A DNA stretch of 64,000 nucleotides from Coffea arabica. Its lineage: Eukaryota > Streptophyta > Magnoliopsida > Gentianales > Rubiaceae. Shown piece by piece: positions 22,798 to 35,126 of this stretch. The stretch lies in assembly GCF_036785885.1 (NCBI RefSeq), contig NC_092310.1:62001-126000 (forward strand), read 5' to 3'. A program made the translations under genes and the position numbers. The notes under the pieces were generated by a model. The model was given only the letters and a program-made list of their open reading frames with translations, searched no databases and had not been told where the DNA came from. Each line of letters begins with the position of its first letter. Position 1 is the stretch's first letter.

Positions 22798-25700
22798 AGA
22801 ATTTCCAAAACCTGAGCATCAATTTCTAATGACACCCTTTTTATCACCAATTTATTTCATCAGAAGACCACTTATTTCACATAAAAATTTGTTAAACAAT
22901 CTCCCAAATTCGTAATGAGCCCACAAATAAATTCCAGGTTACTCAACCAGATTAACTTTAATTCCGTAATACTCTACCAAAATCCAGCAAGATGCAAAAT
23001 ACTTTTCTTCCTTATTGTCACCATCTAAATAGTCAATTTAAAACCCACACTGTGACCTCCTTAGACAATAGTCAAATTTCTGCCTGCAAAGGAACAAAAC
23101 TCTGCATGATTCCACTAATTTCTTATTACTCTTTGCCTTAAACCATGTAGACTGGTCCAAAAAACAACTTCCAAATGAACCATGGGATGCAATATGCTTT
23201 CTTGTAACTCTTCAAATTATCTAGACCCTGAGTTTCGGTTTCTGATTAACATTTCTTTCTTTTCTGCATTTGTTTCACCAGAGCACTACTTATCTACCAT
23301 AAAACTATTTACAATAGTCCAACATTATAACAAACCCACAAATAAATTCCAAATAACTCATTTTCATTACATACAATCCAACATAATCTCAATATCCAAA
23401 AAGATGCAATACATGATTCCTAGTATCCTGATCTGAATATTCAATTTAAATCCTAAAATCCAATGCATTTACATAAGGATCCTATATTTGCAATCAAATG
23501 AACTAAGCTCTGCACAATCAAACAGACTTTTTAATAAAATTAGTATGTTCTTGTTACTTATTGCGATAAACCCGGTAGAATGGTAAAAAATAACCTCCAA
23601 ATGAACCTTGGGTGTTATATGCTTTCTGGTAATTCTTGGGATTTTAGAAACCAAGAGCCAGTTTCTAGAAGACCTTTTTTTCTTTTCTCCATAACACTAC
23701 TTATCAACCATAAAACAAACTGACAATATTCCAGATACTTAACAACCCAAATAGATGTAATTCGCCATCATGAGATAGAATCCAACTAAATCTCAGAATC
23801 TAACAAGCACATATAAACCATCTGAATATTCAAGTTAAACCCTAAAAGTGCAATGCCCTTACATAAGAGTCCTATATTTGCCATAAAGGAACTCAACTCT
23901 AGATAAATCTACCAACTTCTTAGTAAAGTTAGTATGTTCTTGTTACACTTTGCCATAAAGGCTGTGGAATGTTAAAAAACAACCTATAATAGAACCTTGC
24001 TGAAATATGCTTTCTTCTAATTCTTGGGACATCTAGAACCTAAATATCAGTTTCAAATTGACCTTTCGTCTTTCCTGCAGAACACTACTATGTTTTTAAC
24101 AATATTTCAAGTCTTTAACAACCCAAATAGATTCTGAGTAACTCACTTAGATTAATTAGAGTCCAAAAATGTTTAAGAATCCAACAAGATGTGCATATAC
24201 TTTATTCCACCTTCCATCCATTTGACTGCTCAAATCAAATGCTAAACTTCAACAACAATGCATAAGAGTCCAATATAGGAAGAAACTCTGCACAATTTAC
24301 CTAAGTTTTTAGCAAGCCTAGTATGTTAAGGTTTGCTCACTGCCTTAAACTGAAAACAACCTCTAAATGGACCTTGGAATAGCTTGCTATTGTAAATCTC
24401 TAGCATTTATAGAAGCTGAGTCCCAAATTTGAAATACCAGTTTTATTTTATCCGTTAATTCCAGCACGATACTAGTTATCTGCAATAAGTCATTGACAAT
24501 ACTTGAAATTTGTACAAACCCACAGATAAATGCCAAGTAACTCACCTAAATTACATAGAATCCAAAAAGATGCAATACTAGTTCCTCATGTCACCATCTG
24601 GACATTCAAGTTAAATCCTAAAGTGCAGTTTCCTTGCCTCCAAGTCCTCTAATTGCTTGTAAAAGGACCAAACTCTACACAACACCAGCAAACTTATAAT
24701 CAAACTCAGTATGCTCTAAAAACTATCTTAAGCCTTGTAGAATGGTAAAAAGACAACCTCCAAATGAACTGTGCTACAATATGCTATCTTGTGATTCTTT
24801 AAAATTTCTAAACCTTTAACTTTCAGTTTCTAATTGACCTATTTTTCTTTTCTCCAGTAGACTACTCATCTACCATAAAATTCCTTGACAGTATTCCAGA
24901 TTTTTTATGAATTCAAATAGATTCCAAGTCATTCACCTAGACCAATTAGAGTCCAATAAAATTTTAGAATCCAACAAGATGCACCATACACTTTGTTTCA
25001 ACTGTCGCCTATATGAATACTCAAATCAAATGCTTAAGCTAACATCATTGCATATGAGTCCTATACTTGCCGACCAAGGACAAAACTCTGCATGGTTCAC
25101 CTAACTTCTTACTAAGCCTACTAAGTTCTGGTTACCCTTTGCCTAAAACCTTGTTAAAAAAAATCTCCTGAATAGACCTTGGTATAATATGCTTTCTTGT
25201 AATCTCTGGAATTTCTAGAAGCTGAGTTTCATATTCGAAATGCCATAATTATTTTCTCTATTTATTTCACCATTGTACTACTTATCAACCATAAAATCAT
25301 TGCCAGTATTCAAAAGTTGTAATAAACCCCCATATATATCCCAAGAAACTTGGATAGAATCCCTAAAGATGCAATACATAGTTCCTTAGTCACCATCTAG
25401 ACGTTCAATATAAATCCTGAAGAGCAATGTCCTTGTGTATCAGTCCTCTAATCGCCTGCAAAGGATCCAAACTCTACACAACACTAACAAACTTCTGACT
25501 AAACTTTGTCTGTTCTATTTGATCATTGCCTTAATCCTTGTAAAATGGTGAGAAAACTCTGCACTAAGCTCTATTTGATCACTGCCTTAATACTTGTAAC
25601 AACACTAGCAAACTTCTAACCAAACTTACTATGTTCTATGTAATCATTGCCTTAAGCCTTGTAAAATGGTAAGGGCAAGAAAACCCCCCCTCCAAAAAAA

Positions 25701-27790
25701 AAATTACCTTTTTCTTGCAATTTTTGGGATTTCAGAAACTGAAGGTTGAGTTTCTAATTGACATTTTTTTCTCCTGTACAGTAATTATCTGAAATCTATT
25801 GACAATATTCCAGACTTTTAACAAGCCCAAATACATTCCAAGTGACTCACCAAGATTAAAGAAAGAGAGTCCAACAAAATCCCCAAATTCAATGAGATTG
25901 CACATATACTTTTTTCAACTGGTGGCCCATTAGAAAATTCAAATCAAATGCTATAAAGTACAAAGTCGTTAAATGAGAGTCCAATATTTGCATACAAAGG
26001 ACAAAGTTCTGCACAATTCACCACCTTCTTACTCAGCCTAATATGTACCAGTACTCTTTGCTTAAACCTTGTAGAATAGCCAAAACCAACCCCTAATGGA
26101 CCCTGTTACAATATGCTTTCTTGTAAATCTCCATAATTTCTAGAAGCTGAGACTCAGATTTGAATACCATCATCATTTTCTCCACCAATTTCACCACATA
26201 ATCACTTACCATAATATCATTGACAACACTTAAAAATTAGTCACACGCCCACAGATAAACCCCAAGTAATTCATCTAAATTAGATAGAATCAAGAAGATG
26301 CAATACTTAGTTCCTTGTGTCACCATCAGGATTTTCAATTTACATCCCAAGTAACTCATCTGCTAAGGAACCAAACTCAGTACAAAACCAGCAAATTTCT
26401 AAGCATAATTGTTTCCTTAGCAGCAAACTCGGTGCAAACTGGTAACTCTCTACCTTAAGCCTTGTATAATGATGAAAATACAACCTCCAAATGAACCTTC
26501 CTGCAAATGCTTTTTCATAATTGTTGGGATTTCTAAAACCTAAGTTTTAGTTTCTAATTCACCTATTTTCTTTTCTCCAGAACAGTAGTTATCACCATAA
26601 AATTCATTAACAATATTGAAGATTTTTAATAAACCCAAACAGATTCCAAGTAACCCATCTAGATAAATTAGTCCAACAAAATCTCAACATCGAAGAAAAC
26701 ATGCATATACTATTTTCAGCTCGTCGTCCATTTCAATACTCAAATCACACGCTAAAGTGCAACATCACTGCATGAAAATCCTGTAAATGCTCACAAAGGA
26801 CAAGTCTACACAATTCACCTAACTTCTTACTAAGCCTAGTATGCCTGGTTACTTTTGCCTTAAACCTTGAAGAATGGTCAAAATCAACCTCTAAATGGAC
26901 CTTGATGGAATATGGTTTTTTCTAAATCTCTGAAATTTCTAGAAGTCGAGCCTCAGATCCCCTATACCATTTTAACTTTCTCTGTTTTCTTCACCCCAGT
27001 GCTACTTATTTACCATAAAATCATTAACAATGCTCAAAATTTGTAATAGGAAAACCCACAGATAAATCCCAATTAATTCACCTAAATTAGAATGGTTAAT
27101 TCACCTAGTATTATTTGGTTAATCATTGTCTTAAGCCTTGTAGAATGGTTAAAAAGACTCCAAATGAACCTTGCTGACTAGCAATTCTTGGGATTTCTTA
27201 AACCAATCTTTCTGTTCAATATGCCTTTTTTCTTTTCTCCATTTGTTTGACCAGAACACAGCCCATTTATCAAAAAATTAATTGGCAATGTTCCAAATAT
27301 TCATCAACCCCCTTAAGTAACCCACCTACACTAATTAGAATCTAACAACATGCAGATATACCTTGTTCCTTCTTTCTCCGTTTGAATATCCAATTGACAC
27401 CCTAAAGTGCAATGTCCTTACCTATGAATCCTATATTTGCATGCAAAGGGCAAAACTCTACAAATCTACCTAACTTCTTACTAACCTAGTATATTCTGAG
27501 CACTTTTTTGCCAGAAACCTGGTGGAATGGTCAAAAACATCCTCCACTTGAATCTAAGCGCAATATGCTTTCTTGCAAATGTCTACAATTTCTAAAACCT
27601 GAGTTTCAGAGTTTCTAATTAAATTTTATTTCTTAACCATTTATTTGACCACAAACCTCAAAATTGTAACAAATCCACAGATATATTCAAAGCAACTCAT
27701 CTAGACAAGACAAAAGCCACAAAAATCTCAGAAATACAAAATGATGCGCTACTTAGTTCCTCGTGCATATTCAACTTAAACACTAAACTA
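22798..27790. repeat. Tandem repeat array, copy 2 (about 13 monomers of about 390 bp, dimeric pattern)
   Basis: The aaactctgcac landmark recurs at about 23099, 23507, 23893, 24285, 24671, 25084, 25469, 26003, 26373, 26800 and 27453. Spacing is mostly 385-413 bp. From 24285 on, monomers strictly alternate between the caccagcaaacttctaa type and the attcacctaacttctta type, giving a higher-order unit of about 800 bp. An extra partial copy at 25560-25640 lengthens one interval and a deletion shortens another near 27100. The final monomer (27453) is the same variant as that at 17832 in array copy 1, so copy 1 corresponds to the right part of copy 2, from about 25510. Confidence 0.87.
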
Positions 27791-30715
27791 CAACATCCTC
27801 ACCTAAGAGGTATTCAAAGCCCTGTCTAGTTGACCAGTGAAATCCTCCCAAGAATTGGAACACACAAAAGCAAACTCTTTAGACCCAAATAATATCAAAA
27901 ACAAATTTGCATTGTTGATTCTTAAAATTGAAACTTTGGTTCTAATGAAAACCTTTGTCTGTATCCATGGCACCATCATTTCTGGAGAAGTCAAATGCGC
28001 ACCTATCTCCTCTTTTCTAGAAATTAAAATCCAGCCATCTTAGGCCCTCACTGCTCTAGGCATTACCCATTTCATTGACACAAGTACTAATTGGGCAGTT
28101 AGCTTTCATATTTCAGTCTCAAAATGTCTAAAATCATTAAAAGTATTAGCCAAAGATTTTAATGTAGGCAATAAAGAAATTATTCACTAAAGAATTCTGG
28201 CCGCAAATAGTGTATTTGGAAGACTCAAAAACTCAATATGGTACCATCTATCCCTTTTTGGCTTACAAAAAAAAGAACCCATTCCCTATCTAATAGTAGA
28301 AGGGTATATGAGTAGATGAAATAAGCCATATAGGGCAAACGGCACGTCATTTAAACCACAAGGTGTTTTGAGTCAAGCAACTACACTATCTGAGGCCAAA
28401 ATATTTAGTAAATAATTACATGCAACCTGCTTTAAATGCTTTGATTAATACTGGTACTGTTTTTAATCATGTTGACACTGAATTATGAAACAAAGTGAAC
28501 AATCAGTCCATGAGATCAGTTCATGTTTTTGAATTATGCCACATAACATTAAAGGCTAAAACCCAACGAAGGCAACAAAAAATCACACAAGACAATTTGA
28601 AATCTAATTGGGAGATGGCTGCAGATTGTTGATATAGACTAATGAAATTACTGGAATTAAGTGGGGGTGATGCCTATAGTAGTGTGCGCCTAAAAAAGCA
28701 CTAGATTTCAATTTTCAGAAAAAAGGAGTTATGCATGCATAATTGGCTCCTCTTGCACTTAACAAGGTGCAACGGATAGTAATAAACTGAAGGGCTTTCA
28801 CTAGAGCCAAAATTTAAATTCGAAGAATCAAGAATGCAAATTTGAGGTTGATGTTGTTTTAATCTCAGGAGTTCATTCATTCTTAGGTCAACTAACAGCC
28901 TTTGTATATCACTTTGTGAATTCTTGACCTACTGATACGGATATGAAATCTTTGTAGGGGTACAAAAGTGCTTGTGATATGCTATTCTATTCCATTATGT
29001 CTCTAGGAAATACTCAGAGGTTTACAAGAAGAAAAGCCATAAATAGGAAAATGGGATATCACCTACTAAATAGTGGGGGCTTTACCTAAGACATTAAACC
29101 AAAAGACAGGGCCTTGGGAAAAGTAATTAGTCCATTAAAAAATTTGAAGAAAATTGAAGAGGAAAATCAGAGTAGAAGACAAGTCATGATGGATAGAAAG
29201 GCCCATCCCACTGGGCTGTCAGGAAGCTGAAAGTTCTTCCCTGAGATATGACTTTCAGAAGCTATGTCAAAGAAAGCACAACAATGTCCAAGAGTCCAAA
29301 TGAACAGCATAGAGAATTGATAAGTCATATCGAAGCACCAGTTATATCATGATACTTTTTTGCCTCCAACATGTCTTCTGAATTCAAGTTGTAAAGGAAT
29401 TCTAAGAAACAAGGACTCCTGTAGGAGGGAACAGATCGTGCAGGAATTTGAAAGTCGAAATTGCAGAACTTAACAGTAATAACTGACCATCCTATTTGCC
29501 AGTAAATGAATAATAAATCACTTATGCCCATATTAAGAGACCTGGAAGTTTCTTTTTTTTTTTTTTCTTTAAATGATTTCACAATAACTAGAAAGATATA
29601 TGGATATTTAGAAAAATGGGTAAAATAAATTCTAAACCTACAAGAAGAGTTCAAAAATCAGGTCCTCCGAGGAGTATATCTTTCTATTTCAGTTTCTAAC
29701 ATGTATTTATTGAGCATGGACAATTAAATACAAAAGAAGCCCAACTCCTGCCTTAAAGTAGAAGACAACCATGCATATACAACTATACTATGAAATTACA
29801 CTTTTCAGCAAGAGGGTATACCCAGATTGACTCCTATTTAAGTATGAAGAATAAATGGGCATCAGATGAACGGAATTGAAAGTATGACAGTGAAGAAAGC
29901 AAGGATTACAAAAAAAAAAAAAAAAGAAAAGGAAAAAGGAAGGAAACAAGTTTGTTAAAATAACTTCCTGCAAGGAAAAAGTAGGAGCAAATGGAGAAAT
30001 CAGCAACAAAGCTAAAATCTGTTAAGTCATCTGAAAAGAAACCTGGAGGGAAGAGAGAGGCCTATTCATTTAAGAATGGCAGTAGGATTTCCATTCAGAG
30101 TTCCACATTGACAAAAGAGGGAAGATAGAAATAAGTAGAGATACTGTTGACTGGCAAACATATACTTTTTACCCAACAATTGGGTAAAACCAAAAACGAA
30201 ACCAAAAGAATACTTTTTACCTAACAATTGGGCAGATGGTATACAGTGAAACCAAAAGTGGCTCATGCGTATTGTCACAAGGAAAAATTCAAAGCCTAAA
30301 TGAAAGACAGCAACAGTCTTGTTGCCAGTTAACAACTAAAGAAATTATTAGCAATCCATTCTAAGCCTTTACTTACTCAAACAAATCTTTTTCATTTTTT
30401 TTTCCTAGAATCCCCATACAATCACCAAGATCAGTTAAATATCAAATGCAATATGACAAAGGAATACCATCATTCACAAGACAAATTACTACAGAACATG
30501 CCTGGGCAGCACTATTGTAATCAAGCTACATGTCTTTCAGTAAGTGTACTAAGCAGAACAAACGACAGCTGATGCAAAAATAAAGCAAGAAATGACAAAT
30601 TGTACAATTCAACAGTGAGAACAGACCATGCAACAGAAAATCCAAAGTTCTCCATACTTCAATCTAAAAATGATTAGCAGTAGTCAAACTAACCAAAGTG
30701 TTAAAAGTAAGCAAT
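27791..30715. repeat. Duplicated segment A (copy 2), about 2.9 kb
   Basis: Homologous to 18116-20951 in order and orientation, with several insertions or deletions. For example, it has extra sequence near 28970-29040 and 29350-29450, and a poly(A) run at 29910-29924. A small internal duplication of the words actttttacctaacaattggg occurs at 30165-30235. On the minus strand the left end reads SKEFAFVCSNSWEDFTGQLDR, with a similar reading in copy 1, the only coding-like trace shared by both copies. Confidence 0.83.
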
Positions 30716-30720
30716 ATGTA

Positions 30721-30960
30721 TTAAGTTAACTTTTCGGCCCTGGATAGTCTAGTTGCGGGACTCAAAAGCTCCATTTGGTTTAAAAATATACCTTCTACCC
30801 TTTTGCAGCTTACGAAAAAAAAGTACCCATTAACCCACCAAATGGATAGATTTACGAGTAGATAAAATAAGCCATGAAGGGCAGATGGTATAGTATTTAA
30901 ACCATCGGAGCTTTGTGATTGGAGCACCTCCACCATCTGGGGCCATAAAATCTAGTCAAT
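30721..30960. repeat. Diverged fragment of segment A
   Basis: The stretch with ttcggccctggatagtctag, taaaaatataccttctaccc, gcagcttacgaaaaaaaag, ataagccatgaagggcag, and atttaaaccatcggag follows the same block order as 28196-28400 and 18630-18830. It is much more diverged, so it is an older copy. Confidence 0.6.
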
Positions 30961-31181
30961 CTTTTACTAGTTGCCAACACTATATTCCTTAATTCATATT
31001 TCACTGGATTTTGTTAATTGTCTTGATATTATAAATACCAAAAAAAAATACATTAACAAGCAGTCTACGAGCTAAATTTATGTTTCTGCATTATGCCGTT
31101 TACCATGAGATATCAAAACCCAAATGAGAGAATAAAGAACCACCATACGGAATCCCATATGACTACCCTTCAAGCATGAAA

Positions 31182-32595
31182 CAACCATGGAGAAACAGCT
31201 GCTAACTAATATCATTTTATTTTCTCTTTTTTTAAATTTCAAATTGCATCAACATAAAAGATTATGGTAATTTTGCTTAAACCAGAACCAAAACAGAGAG
31301 GTAGACAGAACACTCTAAGACCTTCAGTTTCTAACATACAATGTAAAACGTAGACACTACAATTATTAGTCTTCAAACAAACTTGAAAAAAAAAAAAAAA
31401 AAGCAATCAACAGCCATTTCATTCCAAAAATTTCATTTGTCTCTGACAAAATCTACAGCCATTTCTAAATCAGAACTAAAATTTTCTAGTGTGATTCATT
31501 ATTCTCTCTATGGGGTTTCAATCTCTACTGATAAGCAGTATAGTTCAAAAATATAAACTGACACAAGTACTAATCGCGCAGTAACGTTTCAGATTTCAGT
31601 CTCAATATGCCTAAAATCATTAAAAGTATTAGCCAAAGATTTTAATGTAGGCAACAAAGAAATTATTCACTAAAGAATTCTGGCCACTGATAGTGTACTT
31701 GAAAGACTAAAAAACTCCATATGGTACCATCTATCCCCTTTTGGCTTACAAAAAAAAGAACCCATTCCTTATCGAATAGAAAGGTATATGAGTCGATGAA
31801 ATAAGCCATATAGGGCAAACGGCACGTCATTTAAACCACAAGGTGTTTTGAGTCAAGCAACTACACTATCTGAGGCCAAAATGGTTAGTAAAAAATTACA
31901 TGCAGCCTGCTTTAAATGCTTTGATTAATACTGGTATTGATTTTAGTCATTTTGACACTGAATTATGAAACAAAGTGAACAATCAATCCATGAGATCAGT
32001 TCATGTTTTTGAGTTATGCCACATAACATTAAAGGCTAAAACCCAACGAAGGCAACAAAAAATCACACAAGACAATTTGAAATCTAATTGGGAGATGGCT
32101 GCAGATTGTTGATATAGACTAATGAAATTACTGGAATTAAGTGGGGGTGATGCCTATAGTAGTGTGCGCCTAAAAAAGCACTAGATTTCAATTTTCAGAA
32201 AAAAGGAGTTAGGCATGCATAATTGGCTCCTCTTGCACTTAAGAAGGTGCAACGGATAGTAATAAACTGAAGGGCTTTCTCTAGAGCCAAAATTTAAATT
32301 CGAAGAATCAAGAATGCAAATTTGATCTCAGGAGTTCATTCATTCATAGGTCAACTAACAGCCTTTGTATATCACTTTGTGAATTCTTGGCCTACTGATA
32401 TGGATATGAAATCTTTGTAGGGGTACAAAAGTGCTTGAAACAACCATGGAGAAACAACTGCTCACTAATTTCGTTTTATTTCTCTTTTTTTAAATTTCAA
32501 TTTGCATCAACACTCTAAGACCTTCAGTTTCTAACATGTAAAAAGTAGACGCAATAATTATGAGTGTTCAAACAAATTTGAAAAAAAATAATAAA
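31182..32595. repeat. B-A-B structure: partial third copy of segment A between two copies of block B
   Basis: Block B starts gaaacaaccatggagaaaca at 31182 and again at 32437, and both contain cactctaagaccttcagttt and a run ending aaacttgaaaaaaaa. Between them, 31430-32437 is a close copy of segment A (compare 28110-28990), ending at gggtacaaaagtgcttg in both. The order B-A-B indicates a tandem duplication that joined a piece of A to B. Confidence 0.8.
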
Positions 32596-32834
32596 CAATC
32601 TACACCATCAGTACTAAATTGGAAGCATAATTCAATATAACTAGGTCTAAACCCCACTGAAAGCAAAGACATGAATCGGACAAATTCGCTGAAAATTTGC
32701 CATTAGGTCAAAATTGAAAGCAAATAATGGATATTGAAAGCAAATATGCATAGCAAGAAAGCACGGAATTTGAAGAATCTCATCTCCAGGGAAAGGAAAC
32801 AAAAAATAGAAAGGAGAAGAGAAATAATACTTGC

Positions 32835-33107
32835 CTGAAATCGTTTCTCCTCAAAAAGCTTTCTTCACAGCTCCAGAAAACAGCCAACTCTGGACAGAAT
32901 CAAGCCCCAAAAAAAAAAGGCAACTCTTTTCCCAAGAAACAAATGCGTCCCCAATTTTCTGATCTTTCTCCTCACTTTCCCTTCCCCTTCCCCTTCCCCT
33001 TCCCCTCTCCCTCTCCCTCTCCCTCTCCCTCTCCCTCTCCTATCCCGCTCTCTCTATCTCTCTTGAATTTTTGGAAAGTAAGAATACAGACACGAGCATA
33101 TATATAG
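32835..33107 (-). promoter_or_regulatory. Putative minus-strand promoter and GA-rich 5' leader of an unidentified transcription unit
   Basis: On the minus strand a TATA-like ctatatatatgc lies at 33098-33108. About 40 bases downstream begins a purine-rich leader (GA and GGGA repeats, plus-strand 32979-33040). It continues through non-repetitive sequence to gatttcag/gcaagt at 32834/32835, which fits a GC-AG 5' splice site. Transcription would run into the duplicated repeat region at 16-32 kb. No coding exon could be assigned, so this may be the start of a long non-coding RNA or of a gene destroyed by the repeats. The short open frame over the leader is a translation of the simple repeat. Confidence 0.4.
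32979..33040. repeat. (CCCTTC)n/(CCCTCT)n simple repeat
   Basis: Pure hexamer-like pyrimidine repeat on the plus strand, within the putative minus-strand leader. Confidence 0.93.
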
Positions 33108-33109
33108 CG

Positions 33110-34857
33110 TCTACTGATTCCTGGCAAACGGCTAGTCTTGGCTTGCGAGTGTGACCCGAGTTCCAACGGTAAATTGGAACGGGTCGGTTGGAAAATGTGA
33201 ATTGGGAAACCAAATATGGGAAGGATTAGTCGTCACAATTTGGCAACTTGGGTTGAGTTACTTGTAATTCGTTTATCACAGTTATTAATTATGGTCAATG
33301 ATATATTTTGAATTTGATTTGTCTAATTGGTGCTTGTAACACTGTAGTATAACATTTGGACAAATTATTTAGAATAACATTGTAGTATTTTTTTTTTTTT
33401 GTAATATAATGTATGTGAGATAAAAAGAATAGTTGAGAATATAAAAAATTGGTTGACATTTTTGTTTATGATGCAACTCAAATAATATTTTTTTTTAAAA
33501 AAAAACTACATTCCTAGTAGGATGAAGAATCAAAATTTTCGCCAACTAGTGCATGTACAACTTAAGTTATAATAATTAGGATCTACTAATTCGTGTGCAC
33601 AAATGAATATTAGTTCCAAAATACCTCCATTAAAAATGTCCCTTTGTTATTATGTCTTTCTCATTGTGTAATTTGATCAATCTATCTCTTAAATTTTTCA
33701 ATATTTCTGGACATGAAACAATTAATCAAGCAGTCTGAAATTTATTATGATTTTGTCATTTTACATGGAGATTTTAACTGAAAACACAAATATACACTCA
33801 GTAAAAGTATTTATTTGCAACGTGGTTTGGAAAAATATGCACATGGGTCATATTTGCTTATAAATCATTGATTTTCTCGGAAGCATATAGTATTCATCAT
33901 TTCAATTTTCTAAAAGTGGCAATTACGTTTATAATCAAATCATTATTTTCAATAGGGCATGTCTTTCCTCTTCTTCTACCATCTCATGTGACAAAATTCA
34001 AATTGATTTGCAATTGTCAAATTGGTTGTACTACATCAGGCAAAGTCGAGAAGTGCAAGGTCAGATTTGTCCAATTAAATTACAAAATGGGTTGATGTGA
34101 GAAAGTAAACATGTATTGAGGATATCTTCTACAATGCTTAACATTTGGTGCTAAAATAGATGTGTTTAGGGAGTCTTCCATGAAGAATCCTCTTAGATTT
34201 GTCATGTATTATTTTGCTCTCTGCGTTCTCAATTTAAGAAAGTCTCCTCATCTAAAATTCCGTTGGTTCTGCTTTCTGGCTGGTTCCATCAGCAAAGTAA
34301 CATTTCCCTAATTTAAATTTTACTCCTTATTGTCAGATCACCTACAAGCAAAATCACTTAAAGAGGGGCAAAAAAGCCCCCTCACCTATACGATATTAAC
34401 AATTAAATAGTAATAAATATAGGAGTGGTGTCACGCTAGCTAAATTGCACGTTTCGTTTGTTGCATTGTTGGTGCCAAATAGCATTGCCCATAAGCAAGG
34501 CACCTGAAGCAGTGAGAACTGATGGCATTGCTCTTGCCTCTGGTGTCAGCATTTATGTCATAATTAAAGCTAAACCTAGAAGAAGAAAATGATTGTGATC
34601 ATAGTGCATCAACCACAGCAAAATTCTGCAATTTTTCTATTCACTGAAAAACACACCTGATGCAACCATAGGATCCATGGTTCATGTTCAAGTCATTAAA
34701 GTGGTTGATTAATTCAAGATGGTGAGTTTGAACTCTGGCTTGAATTGTATCTTTACCCCTGTTGGAGCCTGCAATGTGATTACACGTAAAATCGACTACA
34801 ATTTTACCTCAATTTTACTTCTATGAAAAAAAAAGGACCAAATTTTCTTCCTTTCTT
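33110..34857. other. AT-rich intergenic region with one MITE
   Basis: No gene recognised. It contains a copy of a small MITE-like family at about 33358-33495 and homopolymer runs near 33388 and 33490. Confidence 0.55.
33358..33495. mobile_element. MITE-like repeat, family copy 1
   Basis: It has the order tttggacaaattatttagaataa, ttttttgtaatataatgtatgtgagataaaaag, then gatgcaactcaaataat. The same order occurs at 39405-39545 and, reversed, at about 54803-54895. Ends are not resolved. Confidence 0.5.
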
Positions 34858-35126
34858 TTGTGTATTCAAAGATAGCCCCGTCAAAAAGTTCTGTCAAACT
34901 CCCTTTGTCAGATTCGGAATATCCTAACGCTGTCACCAGTAGTGTCTGATCAAAAGATGTCGTCATCTCACTAGAAAACAAGGTAGGAGCATGGCTATTC
35001 CTTCCCAAAACAATCAAACCAAATGAGAAATGTCCCCTCTTCATCTACATCCATGGTGGTGCCTTCGTCATCGAATCAGCCTTCTTCGTTCAATTCAATA
35101 CCATAATCACGTTAGCTCTCTTGTAA
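34858..35126 (+). pseudogene. Carboxylesterase (CXE) pseudogene, N-terminal half
   Basis: The plus strand reads an N-terminal CXE segment: a degenerate stretch, a stop at 34947-34949, then SKDVVISLENKVGAWLFLPK followed by CPLFIYIHGGAFVIESAFF and a terminal stop at 35124. SKDVVI(S)xEN, LPLxVYxHGG and the oxyanion-hole HGGAF are family signatures. The similarity ends at the stop, and the catalytic Ser/Asp/His part is missing. Together with 13290-13575 it covers both halves of one protein, but the C-terminal half lies upstream on the same strand. They are therefore parts of different copies or of a rearranged locus. Confidence 0.75.

Noticed and set aside
16030..27790. CRISPR-like array
   Set aside because: Regular repeats, but the period is about 390 bp, with no short identical repeats and unique spacers, in a plant genome.
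32972..33166. Minus-strand frame with GEGEGEGKGKGK
   Set aside because: Translation of the GA-rich simple repeat.
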